Notes: a model not told the origin generated them from the sequence alone. DNA of 33,230 nucleotides from Eubacteriales bacterium (GCA_030533415.1 JAUNJE010000032.1:1-33230); one strand, 5' to 3'; positions 1-7,749 are shown, counted from the first letter of the stretch. Numbers and translations: made by a program.

Positions 1-130
1 CCCTTTGCACAAGGGGGCCTTGGTGCGGTGCAAGGCGGAACATTGTGCGGGGGCCTTGGTGCGGTGCGGGACGGGGATTGTGCGGGAGTTTTTGGGGCGG
101 TGATGGGTGAGTTTTTGATTGATGGGGCTG
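1..130. repeat. Palindromic intergenic repeat, left copy (cut by window edge)
   Basis: The first 20 bases are identical to 4658-4677 and form a short hairpin (CCCTTTGCACAAGGG). A 30-base stretch near 57-86 matches 4678-4707 with one difference. Inside this copy the unit GGGCCTTGGTGCGGTGC occurs twice, so it is a partial tandem. No coding sequence is credible here. It lies just downstream of the last gene of the adhesin locus and matches the repeat on the other side of that locus. A purine-rich stretch on the minus strand with GAGTGGA/GAGAGTG-like units follows at about 140-172. Confidence 0.75.
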
Positions 131-165
131 GGGGCTTTTTGCACTCCTCACTCTTCACTCTCCAC

Positions 166-714
166 TCAGATTCCTCTCCGGCGCAGGATGGTGATAACCT
201 TCCCCTCCACGTCGGCGGCACTGACGGAGCCGAAGTCGCGGCTGTCCTCGGTCTGGGTGCGGTAATCGCCCAGAAGGAAATAGCTTTTTTCCGGGACAAC
301 ATAGGGATAGGTGAAATTTTCCTTGGCATAGGTGGGATACAGAATCTCGCCGCCCTGGGCCGTGCCGTTGACCAGCAGATTTCCTGTCTCGTCCATCATG
401 ATGACGTCCCCTTCCCTGCCGATAATGCGGCCTATCCGGTACTGCCCGTCATGGGTATAGACGACGACGTCGTTTTTCGAAAGGGCCTTTTCCAGGCGGT
501 AGGCCAGCACCAGATCACCGTCCTTAATGGCCGGGAACATGTCGTTTCCGCTGACCTGGGTGAGCAAAAACACCTGCGTGAACAGAATCAGCAGCACGGC
601 GGCCAGCACGATGCAGCGCAGTGCCAGGCTGCGGTAGCCCTGGGCGATCACAAGATTCCCCCTCCGGCGGCGGATGACCTCCGGGACGGTGGGTGTTTTT
701 GTCGTCTTAGGCAT
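166..714 (-). CDS. SipA-like inactive signal peptidase I homologue (pilus assembly factor)
   Basis: A 182-residue membrane-anchored S26-family protein with a basic N-terminus, one transmembrane segment (about residues 34-53) and the S26 boxes. The box normally carrying the catalytic serine reads SGNDMFP, with Asp58 in the serine position. The box normally carrying the lysine reads YRIGRIIGREGD, with Gly95 in the lysine position. The C-terminal GD-x-R...DSRDFG box is intact. Known: S. pyogenes SipA, needed for pilus polymerisation, has the same two replacements (Asp48 and Gly85), also 37 residues apart. The chosen ATG at 714 has GGAGG six bases upstream and overlaps the preceding stop by 8 bases; the longer reading from 747 has less support. 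It probably does not cleave signal peptides and instead assists assembly of the surface protein encoded two genes upstream. Confidence 0.85.
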   Translation of the reverse strand: MPKTTKTPTVPEVIRRRRGNLVIAQGYRSLALRCIVLAAVLLILFTQVFLLTQVSGNDMFPAIKDGDLVLAYRLEKALSKNDVVVYTHDGQYRIGRIIGREGDVIMMDETGNLLVNGTAQGGEILYPTYAKENFTYPYVVPEKSYFLLGDYRTQTEDSRDFGSVSAADVEGKVITILRRRGI

Positions 715-1015
715 CGGTATCCTCCGGCTCGCGGGCGCCGCCGCCAAGGCGAACCTGGCGGATCAGAAGATTGCAGCGGGCGCGCTCGGCCACAAGGGCA
801 TTCTCGTAAAGTGCATTCAGCTCTTCGATTTTCTTCCAGACGTCCGCGGGGTCGACGCCGCCAAAGGCCTTTTTCCGGAACCTGACGCCGGAAAGGTAGG
901 CGGCGATTTTTTCATACTCCGAGTTGGCTTGCAGCTCCGCCCTGGATTGGGGTTCGCGGGGGGCGGTTCTCGCCCCGCCGCGGGAGGGTGATGATTTTCG
1001 GTCGTACTTGCCCAT
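707..1015 (-). CDS. Small DivIVA-like coiled-coil protein of the adhesin locus
   Basis: A 102-residue hydrophilic protein with no signal peptide or membrane segment. Its first 30 residues are basic and Ser/Arg/Pro-rich. Residues about 36-85 read as helix, with a stretch (FRKKAFGGVDPADVWKKI) resembling the DivIVA/GpsB motif in which an F..K/R..GYd..eV core leads into a coiled coil. The ATG at 1015 sits three bases past the adhesin stop; a TTG at 1021 overlapping that stop is the alternative. It overlaps the SipA-like gene by 8 bases, so the three genes look translationally coupled. Function is unknown. A cytoplasmic scaffold that places the assembly machinery at a curved or septal membrane is inference only. 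Confidence 0.65.
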   Translation of the reverse strand: MGKYDRKSSPSRGGARTAPREPQSRAELQANSEYEKIAAYLSGVRFRKKAFGGVDPADVWKKIEELNALYENALVAERARCNLLIRQVRLGGGAREPEDTDA

Positions 1016-1017
1016 TC

Positions 1018-3825
1018 TCAAACCTGATAGCGGCGCTTCTTCGTCAGCAGCACAGCAGCGCCAACGGCCGCAACAGAGAACAGGATGATGTAGGGAGCCG
1101 TGTCGGTGAAGATGCCAGTGTCGATATTTGCTTCATGCCTGTTCACAACCGGGATCGTCATGTCCTTGTCAACCGAAATTGCGTTTGAAGTCACCGATGT
1201 CGCGTTGTCACTCTGATCCTTGTACTTCATACTGTTAATGGTAACTTCATAGGATCCCACACCGCTTTCCTGAACGGTCAAAGAAGCGCTGACCGGTACA
1301 TCCTTCAAAACGACATTCTCGCCGTGTTTCAGGCTGAAGGTGATCTTCGTACCATTCTCCACGGTGTAAGCGACGGAGCCCTCAGCTGCGGAATATGTTC
1401 CGTCCTTCATCGTGCCGTCGGTGAGGGTGACTACGAAGGGGAATGCCTTGGTCGTGTCGCCCATATTGCCAATGACCTGCTTGGTGATGGTGACAGTGGT
1501 CTTGGAGAGCGGAACCTGCACAACGGGCTTCGGGAAATTAACACTCTTAGTGTCATTATTCCCCTCAACCTGATAGGTCAGTGTTGCGGTCTCGTTGGAG
1601 AAGTAGCCTTTCTTTGAACCATCCGTCCAATGGGTGCCGGTGTTTGCGTCCGGCGTGTTGGGATAGTCCTGCCCCTTTGCGATTGCCGCATCCGACGGTT
1701 GGATGTCCAGGTGAACCTCGTAGGTGTAATTTTCTTTCAGCTTGTAGTCATCGGGGAAATTCAGACTCAGAACCTTTTCATTCAAGCTCGCGGCGATGTC
1801 CTGCTCGTCCTCAGGAAGATTTCCATTCTTACTTGAATAGGTTGTCACAGTTCCGTCACTGTTCGTTACCTTGATAACTACATAAGGCTGCGCATTTGCA
1901 ACGGGCACGACCCACTCGCTCAGGGTATCCGTAACAGTGGCGTTGGTGCAGGAGATCGTGGTGATTTTCTTGCCAAAGTCTTCAAAAATTTTACTCAGAT
2001 CACTACTATTTGTTGCCGTTGCATTGGCTACATCCACATTAGAATCTACGCTCTTAATAGCAGCAGTCAACTTTTGCAAATATGTCTGTCCCCCACTGCT
2101 CCCAACGAAAACCGTGTAGAATCCATTGATGCCAACAAGTTCCTTCACCATTTCCTCAGCGTGGGTGACGTCTGCGTTACTAGTGTCGCGGCCATCTCCG
2201 TCAGTCATTCCTTTTGCGTCATAATGATAGGTGGGGGCACCGTCTGACAGGAAGATGACATATTTGTATGCACCGCCTCTGGCGTTCAGCAAAGCCTTTT
2301 TACCCTCGCGGAGACCCGCCTCATAGTTGGTGCCACCGTTTGCAGCGATTCTATTAACGGCACCTTTTACCGTGCCGGCAGTTTCCATCCACCCACACGT
2401 TACCTCTGCGTCATTATAGGCACTATCCTGCGTGCCACCATATCCTGACGAACCTTTACTTCCAGAGAAAGTCACTACTGCGAAGTGCATATCCAAATTC
2501 TGATTGGCTGCCAGAGAATCGACAAGGCTGTTGGTCGCTGTTTTTGCGTTATTTAAGTTGCTTCCATCCATACTGCCCGACTTATCAATAATGAACAGCA
2601 GATCAACTGCGGTCTTGCTCTCGCTGGAGCCGACGCTGCTGCTGACGGTCAGCGCCAGGTCGTAAGTATAGTCATCTTCTATTCCGGTTCTTGTGGCCGT
2701 CTTGGTAACGCTGGGGGATGGCTCCTTCAATTCGGTGTTACTTCCGTCTACGGTGCCGTTGCCTTTGGTAATAGTGCCTGACAAACCGCTGTTATATACA
2801 TATGGAGTTACCTGAACAGTATAGGCATCTTTCCATTCACCAAAGATACCATAACCACTCTTATACTTTATCGTATAAATTCCTGGTTCAGCATTTTCAG
2901 TAGCGTTTATGGTAAGCTTACTATTCTCTCGTCCGACTGTAATGGTTGCGTCCCGCCCATCAGACACTACATTCCCTTCAGCATCCACAACTCTCCAGCT
3001 GTTGGAGTTGATACTGTTAGATATGGTTCCGGACTCACCGGCTGCAATAGTTAAATTCACGTCGCCTTCAGCATATGTAGCATATGTATCTGCAAACAAA
3101 CCGTCTGGGTTCAGAAGATACGCAATGGTATCCAGCACATCTTCCTGATAACCGTCATCCTCCATGGCGTTGGCTTTTGTCTGAAGCTGCGCAAGCTGGT
3201 CGTCCGTCAGTTCCAGGCAAGTATCGGCATTATCCTTCATCAAATTGAAAATCGCTTCATAGGACTCCGCTGCCATCAGCTTTTCGAAGAATGAGACTTC
3301 CGTTTCGGGTTCGGTCTCTTCCTCCGTTTCTGGCTCGGTCTCTGCTTCCGTCTCTTGCGTCACGGTCTCTTCCGTGGAAGCAGTTGTCTCTTCCGAGGGA
3401 TCGGCTGCATCGGTTTCGTCGTCTTCCGTAACAGCAGGCTCGCTCTCCTCGGACTGGGCCTCCGGTTCGGCAGCGGGGAGCACCAGGACTGTAAACGTCA
3501 CTTCAATACCAAAATCAGAATCAGAACCAGAGACATACGCAACCTTGTATGTACCCGGGGTGGCGCTGGTGGCGTCCACAACGATCTTGCCATCCTCTTT
3601 ATTACACACCAGGCCGCCGTCGTTCGGGAAAACACTGAAATCTCCAATCTGGCCGGACACAGAATACTCTGCCTTCTCCCCTGCCTTGACCTCTACATCG
3701 GCAGTCTCCCCCTCGGCACTGGCCCGCAGTCCGGGGAAGCACACGCCAGCCAGCATCACCAGAGTGAGCAGCAGTACAAGCGTCCGCCGAAAGCCGCGTT
3801 TTCTTTGATATCTTCTTCCGTACAT
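1018..3825 (-). CDS. Large secreted vWA-domain adhesin / pilin-type surface protein
   Basis: A 935-residue surface protein. It has a Sec signal peptide (KR-rich start, hydrophobic to about 30, likely cleavage after ASA near 37) and an Ig-like domain at about 40-116. A Glu/Thr-rich acidic linker (about 119-177) and a helical segment (180-240) follow, then a second Ig-like domain (250-341). The von Willebrand A domain starts near 406 and has a complete MIDAS DKSGS at 414-418. A pilin/CnaB-like C-terminal domain (about 785-895) has a Lys-Glu-Asn arrangement suggesting an isopeptide bond. The end is NIDTG (900-904), a hydrophobic helix and KKRRYQV, which is the layout of a sortase signal with an atypical motif. 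AGGAGG lies 8 bases before the ATG. It is first in a three-gene unit with the DivIVA-like and SipA-like genes. Tip adhesin or major pilin is the likely role; no sortase is visible. Confidence 0.85.
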   Translation of the reverse strand: MYGRRYQRKRGFRRTLVLLLTLVMLAGVCFPGLRASAEGETADVEVKAGEKAEYSVSGQIGDFSVFPNDGGLVCNKEDGKIVVDATSATPGTYKVAYVSGSDSDFGIEVTFTVLVLPAAEPEAQSEESEPAVTEDDETDAADPSEETTASTEETVTQETEAETEPETEEETEPETEVSFFEKLMAAESYEAIFNLMKDNADTCLELTDDQLAQLQTKANAMEDDGYQEDVLDTIAYLLNPDGLFADTYATYAEGDVNLTIAAGESGTISNSINSNSWRVVDAEGNVVSDGRDATITVGRENSKLTINATENAEPGIYTIKYKSGYGIFGEWKDAYTVQVTPYVYNSGLSGTITKGNGTVDGSNTELKEPSPSVTKTATRTGIEDDYTYDLALTVSSSVGSSESKTAVDLLFIIDKSGSMDGSNLNNAKTATNSLVDSLAANQNLDMHFAVVTFSGSKGSSGYGGTQDSAYNDAEVTCGWMETAGTVKGAVNRIAANGGTNYEAGLREGKKALLNARGGAYKYVIFLSDGAPTYHYDAKGMTDGDGRDTSNADVTHAEEMVKELVGINGFYTVFVGSSGGQTYLQKLTAAIKSVDSNVDVANATATNSSDLSKIFEDFGKKITTISCTNATVTDTLSEWVVPVANAQPYVVIKVTNSDGTVTTYSSKNGNLPEDEQDIAASLNEKVLSLNFPDDYKLKENYTYEVHLDIQPSDAAIAKGQDYPNTPDANTGTHWTDGSKKGYFSNETATLTYQVEGNNDTKSVNFPKPVVQVPLSKTTVTITKQVIGNMGDTTKAFPFVVTLTDGTMKDGTYSAAEGSVAYTVENGTKITFSLKHGENVVLKDVPVSASLTVQESGVGSYEVTINSMKYKDQSDNATSVTSNAISVDKDMTIPVVNRHEANIDTGIFTDTAPYIILFSVAAVGAAVLLTKKRRYQV

Positions 3826-3854
3826 AGTCCTATCCTCCTAAAATACCAAATCTG

Positions 3855-3929
3855 TCACCCGAACGGTGAAAGACCGCTGAATTTATGTTATCCATCCCAG
3901 GTGCGAAGCCGGGAAACCTCTTTCGCACC
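3855..3929 (-). other. Structured 5' leader of the adhesin operon
   Basis: On the minus strand, between the promoter and the ribosome site, there are two hairpins. The first is GGTGCGAA paired with TTCGCACC (ends 3900 and 3929). The second is TCACC paired with GGTGA (3855-3869). The leader is about 125 bases long. I compared it by eye with c-di-GMP, preQ1 and THF riboswitches and could not assign it. It may control expression or mRNA stability. Confidence 0.4.
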
Positions 3930-3956
3930 GTTCTATATCCTTTAAAGTCCATTAAT

Positions 3957-3985
3957 AAAATACCATAGTATTTTTAGAAAGTCAA
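3957..3985 (-). promoter_or_regulatory. Adhesin operon promoter, overlapped by an inverted repeat
   Basis: On the minus strand a TTGACT -35 box and a TATTTT -10 box are 17 bases apart. The -10 lies inside an inverted repeat, AAAATAC-4-GTATTTT (3957-3974), so a regulator bound there would block polymerase. The divergent XRE gene is the obvious candidate regulator. Confidence 0.65.
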
Positions 3986-3993
3986 GCAAATAA

Positions 3994-4010
3994 TTACAAT
4001 AGTATTGTAA
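3994..4010. promoter_or_regulatory. Palindromic operator, probably for the XRE repressor
   Basis: TTACAATAGTATTGTAA is a perfect 8-1-8 palindrome 22 bases before the XRE start codon. It shares the core ATAGTATT with the inverted repeat over the adhesin -10 box. TACAAT inside it could be the -10 of the XRE gene, which would give autoregulation. The paired-site arrangement is typical of small XRE repressors; binding is inferred. Confidence 0.6.
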
Positions 4011-4032
4011 TTTTTGACTCGAGGGGATTATC

Positions 4033-4311
4033 ATGCTATCGCAAAGAATCAATGAACTGCGGCTCACCAATGGATGGAGCCAGGTTCAACTGGCAAAAAA
4101 GCTCAATGTTACCAAACAAACCGTGTCCAATTGGGAAAATGACAATATCCAGCCCTCCATCGATATGCTGGTCCGGCTGGCTAAGGCATTCAATGTTACG
4201 ACGGATTACCTGCTAGGGCTGGAGAATATCCCCCGCCTCAATGTGGATGGGCTGCCGCTCAACGTTGTGTCCCACCTGAGCCAACTGATTGACGATTTTA
4301 GATGGAAATAA
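4033..4311 (+). CDS. XRE-family HTH transcriptional regulator
   Basis: A 92-residue DNA-binding protein. An N-terminal Cro/CI-type helix-turn-helix (residues about 5-60) contains the recognition-helix stretch VTKQTVSNWENDNIQPS and the usual LAKAFNVTTDYLLG end. A short C-terminal tail of about 30 residues may aid dimerisation; no sensor domain is present. GAGGGG precedes the ATG. It is divergent from the adhesin operon, with palindromic sites in the shared 207-base gap, and is followed at once by a strong terminator, so it is a single-gene unit. Likely local repressor of the surface-protein operon and of itself. The HTH call is firm; the target is inferred. Confidence 0.9.
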   Translation: MLSQRINELRLTNGWSQVQLAKKLNVTKQTVSNWENDNIQPSIDMLVRLAKAFNVTTDYLLGLENIPRLNVDGLPLNVVSHLSQLIDDFRWK

Positions 4312-4315
4312 AATG

Positions 4316-4352
4316 CGCCGGGAAGCGGATACCGCTTCCCGGCGTATTTGGG
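4316..4352 (+). terminator. Rho-independent terminator after the XRE gene
   Basis: A perfect 13-bp stem (CGCCGGGAAGCGG / CCGCTTCCCGGCG) with a 3-base loop starts 5 bases after the XRE stop and is followed by TATTTGGGTTTT. Confidence 0.85.
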
Positions 4353-4365
4353 TTTTGGCGTTTAA

Positions 4366-4712
4366 TTGCTTCCCTTGCGCAACGCCGCTTCGGCGGCTTG
4401 GAGGGATTGGATGGTGAATACTTATCGGCTTCGCTTTGCAGGCCCGGCTTGCAAAGCACCAAAGCCTCCCTTGTGCAAAGGGAGGTGGGCCGCCGTTTCG
4501 GCGGCTCGGAGGGATTGTGCGGGGGGTGTTCCCTCTTCGCCTTGGGTTGGGCGAAACCGTGAGGTGGGGAACATTGCCCTTTTCGCCTTGGATTGGGCGG
4601 AATCTTAGTGCCTGCTGCTACAATCCCCCAGTCAAAAATCAGAGATTTTTGCCAGCCCCCTTTGCACAAGGGGGCCTTTGGTGCGGTGCGGGATGGGGAT
4701 TGTGCGGGGGGC
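4366..4712. repeat. Cluster of palindromic intergenic repeats, right copy
   Basis: A 347-base stretch with no believable gene. It is a mosaic of short hairpin modules: GCCGCTTCGGCGGC-type and GCCGCCGTTTCGGCGGC-type stems each followed by GGAGGGATTG; CCTCCCTTGTGCAAAGGGAGG at about 4466-4486; CAAAAATC-AGA-GATTTTTG at 4633-4651; and GCCCCCTTTGCACAAGGGGGC at 4655-4675. The last module and the following GTGCGGTGCGGG run recur at the left edge of the window. Open frames here encode only Pro/Arg/Gly-rich repeat translations. Confidence 0.8.
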
Positions 4713-5102
4713 TTAGGTGCTGGCGCGCGGGGGGCTTTGCTGCAGGTTTTGGGCTTCCTTTACCGCCATGTCAATATACTGGCAAACACCATCAAAATTG
4801 TGCATGACCTCATTGTTCGGAATCCGTAAAACGGTAAGGTCATAGCCTTTCAGATATTCCGTCCTTTGCGTATCTTTTTCAAGATTTCCAGGCTCAAAAT
4901 GCTGGGAACCGTCCAATTCGATGACAAGCTTTGCCCGGGCACAGTAGAAATCCACAATGTATTTTCCGAGCACCTTTTGGCGGGAAAAACGCACCGGATA
5001 TTTCCGCAGAAAGTCATACCACAAATGCCGCTCCTCCTTTGTCATTTCCCGGCGAAGCTGCCTGGCAAAAGGGGTGAGGCCCGGGTTATATTTATGTTCC
5101 AT
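4713..5102 (-). CDS. DUF559-family endonuclease-like protein
   Basis: A 129-residue soluble protein of the DUF559 family, related to very-short-patch and PD-(D/E)XK nucleases. It has the family's N-terminal run (ARQLRREMTKEERHLWYDFL, residues about 10-30), then FSRQKVLGKYIVDFYC and LVIELDGSQH. The Asp of IVDF and the Glu/Asp of ELDG are the expected metal ligands. The ATG at 5102 fits the family start and lies 10 bases after the GH3 stop; the frame is open further upstream but only as read-through of the GH3 gene. The ribosome site is weak, so coupling to GH3 translation is likely. The C-terminus runs into the repeat region. The cellular role of this family is unknown, and no methyltransferase partner is near. 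Confidence 0.85.
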   Translation of the reverse strand: MEHKYNPGLTPFARQLRREMTKEERHLWYDFLRKYPVRFSRQKVLGKYIVDFYCARAKLVIELDGSQHFEPGNLEKDTQRTEYLKGYDLTVLRIPNNEVMHNFDGVCQYIDMAVKEAQNLQQSPPRAST

Positions 5103-5112
5103 ACGGCCCGTA

Positions 5113-7578
5113 TCAGCCGATATACTCCCGCTGGATGGCGCTGGCAAAAATCGATTTGACCACATTGGCACAGCAGCGGCGGACATCCTCCTGCTGAATC
5201 AGTCCGGACCGGACACCTTCCAAAATCTCCTTCTTGAAGTCAGCCCCGCCGGGCATGATCAGATCATTGCCCGCCTTCATGGCAATGGCGCTGCTGGCCT
5301 GGCCCTTGTTGGTGGAGAACCAATCCGTCATGACCACACCGTCAAAGCCCCATTCATTGCGCAGTGCCTTGGTGCAAAGGTCATGGCTGTTGGGAGAATA
5401 AATCCCGTTGACCTTATTATAGGAGGTCATGACGCTTTTCGCGCCGCCCTCCCGGACGCAAATCTCAAAGCCGCGGAGGTAAATTTCCCGGAGGGCACGC
5501 TCGGACAGATTGCTGGAAACAAAATTGCGGTTATCCTCCTGGTTGTTGCAGGCGAAGTGCTTGACGGTGACGTAGAAGCCCTCCTCCTGCTGTACGCCCC
5601 GGGTGATGGCGGCGGCCATCATGCCTGAAAGGCGGGGGTCCTCGGAGAAGTATTCAAAATTCCGGCCGCAGAGGGGGTTGCGGTGGATGTTCACGGCGGG
5701 CGCCAGCCAGTAGGTGCAGCCGTATTCCTTCATCTCCCGGTACACTGCGGTGCCGATCCGGTACATCAGCTCCTGGTTCCAGGTCTGGGCCAGGGCGTTG
5801 GCCACAGGGAAGGCGGTGGTGTACTGGTAGATCACCGTGTCCCTGTTCGGGTCGCCCATCAGGAATTTTTTCAGCAGGCCCGGCAGGAACTCGTAAATGG
5901 ACAGGGGCATATCGATGGGCTTTACCTTCCCCCGCTTGTTCACGCCGGAGCGTTTCTGGATGCGCAGCCCCGCAGGACCGTCGCACAGGGCCACATTGGC
6001 AAGGCCCCGGTCCCAGAACCTGGAAGTGGTATTGCCCACGGACCCGGGCAGATTGAAGCGGGTCACGCCGCCTTGCATGCCATTGCCTACCACAATCTCC
6101 ACCATGTCCTCCAAGGTCAGGGTGCTCAGGAATTTTTGAACCTCTTCACCGGGGCAGACTGCGGGCGTTTCGTAGGTGTAGGTGACGGTTTCGATGCAGG
6201 CAGGATCCATGTCGAGCCTCGGCAGGCCCACCGGGACAGCTTCCGGCCGTCTGGGCGGGGCGGACAGCTCCTCCAGGGGCTTCACAGGGGGGCAGATGTG
6301 GTCATGGCGGGAGACAACGCACTCCTGCCCAAGCATTACCACGCCCACGGGGACAGTATTCCGGGAGGAATTGCCCAGGCGGAGAATATAGTCGCCAGGC
6401 TCCAGCACATAGTCGGATCCCCGGTAGCTGGCCAGGTTTTTCAGGTCAAAGGTCAGCTCCAGCGTCTGCCGTTCGCCGGGGGCCAGGTCGCCGGTCTTGC
6501 CGAAGGCGGCCAGGGACTGGTACTCCTTGGGCACCGTGCCGGCCGGGGCGGAGACATAGAGCTGGGCCACCTCCTTTCCGGTGTAGGTATCGCCGGTATT
6601 GGTGACAACGGCCTTGACGGTGACGCGGCTGCCCTCTGCGGACACGCCGGCGGAATGGAGGCGGAAAGTGGTATAGCTCAGGCCGAAGCCAAAGGGATAG
6701 GCCGGCTCCACGCCGAAGGAATCAAAATAACGGTAGCCGACATAGATGCCTTCCTTATAGTATTCATCGGTCAGATTGCCGTTGAGGTAGCTGTACTCCT
6801 CCGCAAAGGGAAGATCGCTGTACTGCTTGGCCCAGGTGTCGGAAAGCTTGCCGGAGGGCGTCACCGCGCCGCTGACCACATCGGCAAAGGCGTGGCCGCC
6901 CTCGGTGCCCAGCTGGCACAGGAACAAAATGCCGCCGATGCCGGGAATCTCCCGGGTGAAGGCCATGTCGATGGCGGAGCCGCAGTTGATGACCAGCAGG
7001 AAGTGGGCGTACTTCTCAGCGCACAGGCGGATGGAGGCGGCCTCCTCGTCTGTCAGAAACATGTCCCCCTTCTCCGCCCGGCGGTCGCCGCCCTCCCCTG
7101 CCTGGCGGCTCAGGACATAGATGCAGGTATCCGTGCCGCTGGCGGCCACATCCTCCTCAGTGATGGCACGGCCTACCGGGGCGCGGAAATTGTCAAAAAG
7201 CATCTGCATGATGGCGTTGGGCTTCAGCAGATTGATCCGCTTTCTCTTTTCTTCCTTATAGGCCGCTTCCGCTTCCGCGTAGCTTTTTTCAAAGTCTTTG
7301 ATCCATTGGTGGGTGGTGACCTCAAAGCCCCGGTCCTCCAGGCCCTCCAGGATCGTGACGGAATGGCGCTCGTTGACCTCGCCGGAGCCGGTGCCGCCCT
7401 TGATGGTCATGGACGCACCGGGACCATACAGGGCCACCTTCTTTGTCCGCAGGGGCAGCACACCGTCATTTTTCAGCAGCACCATGGCCTCACAGGCCGC
7501 CTGATAGGCAACCTGCAGATTCTCCTTCTCCCGCTGGGTAACTTCACCAGAATAGCTGGCCTTTGTCAAAAGTTTCAT
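5113..7578 (-). CDS. GH3 beta-glucosidase with permuted domain order
   Basis: An 821-residue glycoside hydrolase family 3 enzyme, likely releasing glucose or related sugars from beta-linked oligosaccharides. No signal peptide is visible, so it is probably cytoplasmic. The domain order is reversed from most GH3 enzymes. The GH3 C-terminal alpha/beta domain comes first (about 20-270, with a TGSGEVNERH-type loop), then a fibronectin-III-like domain (about 300-415), then the TIM barrel (about 480-790). The barrel has VKHFACNNQE and the nucleophile motif GVVMTDW (Asp752). This order is known in ruminal and gut anaerobes such as Butyrivibrio BglA. The ATG at 7578 has GGAGG 8 bases upstream and is preferred to the one at 7593. 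No transporter gene is adjacent. A DUF559 gene follows after 10 bases. Confidence 0.93.
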   Translation of the reverse strand: MKLLTKASYSGEVTQREKENLQVAYQAACEAMVLLKNDGVLPLRTKKVALYGPGASMTIKGGTGSGEVNERHSVTILEGLEDRGFEVTTHQWIKDFEKSYAEAEAAYKEEKRKRINLLKPNAIMQMLFDNFRAPVGRAITEEDVAASGTDTCIYVLSRQAGEGGDRRAEKGDMFLTDEEAASIRLCAEKYAHFLLVINCGSAIDMAFTREIPGIGGILFLCQLGTEGGHAFADVVSGAVTPSGKLSDTWAKQYSDLPFAEEYSYLNGNLTDEYYKEGIYVGYRYFDSFGVEPAYPFGFGLSYTTFRLHSAGVSAEGSRVTVKAVVTNTGDTYTGKEVAQLYVSAPAGTVPKEYQSLAAFGKTGDLAPGERQTLELTFDLKNLASYRGSDYVLEPGDYILRLGNSSRNTVPVGVVMLGQECVVSRHDHICPPVKPLEELSAPPRRPEAVPVGLPRLDMDPACIETVTYTYETPAVCPGEEVQKFLSTLTLEDMVEIVVGNGMQGGVTRFNLPGSVGNTTSRFWDRGLANVALCDGPAGLRIQKRSGVNKRGKVKPIDMPLSIYEFLPGLLKKFLMGDPNRDTVIYQYTTAFPVANALAQTWNQELMYRIGTAVYREMKEYGCTYWLAPAVNIHRNPLCGRNFEYFSEDPRLSGMMAAAITRGVQQEEGFYVTVKHFACNNQEDNRNFVSSNLSERALREIYLRGFEICVREGGAKSVMTSYNKVNGIYSPNSHDLCTKALRNEWGFDGVVMTDWFSTNKGQASSAIAMKAGNDLIMPGGADFKKEILEGVRSGLIQQEDVRRCCANVVKSIFASAIQREYIG

Positions 7579-7707
7579 TGGCAGTCCCTCCATGATTTTT
7601 TCTATAGGATATCGAAATCCGGTGACGCTTCCTAGCCGCCATTTTCTCCAAATTTCGCAGCCCGCATTTATACAGATATTCCAGTTTCATTCGTCAGAAT
7701 GCATAGC

Positions 7708-7744
7708 AAAAACAGGCTTCAGAAATTTCCAAAGCCTGTTTTTT
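7708..7744 (-). terminator. Terminator of yajC (works on both strands)
   Basis: An inverted repeat AAAACAGGCTT / AAGCCTGTTTT with about a 12-base loop starts 5 bases past the yajC stop. On the minus strand it ends in a run of T; the plus strand also ends in T's. Confidence 0.8.
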
Positions 7745-7749
7745 GATGC

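Noticed and set aside
140-172. GAGTGGA-like units near 140-172 and a pyrimidine stretch before the tmRNA as the same repeat
   Set aside because: Both are short and degenerate; similarity by eye is too weak to call a shared element.
166-747. An active signal peptidase I (lepB)
   Set aside because: Both catalytic residues are replaced, and the longer start at 747 has no better ribosome site.
4298-4669. Open frames inside the right repeat cluster
   Set aside because: Their translations are the Pro/Arg-rich products of the palindromic repeats; no ribosome site or domain.
5683-7635. A 650-codon plus-strand open frame opposite the GH3 gene
   Set aside because: Antisense shadow of a certain enzyme, low-complexity Gly/His-rich translation with no motif.
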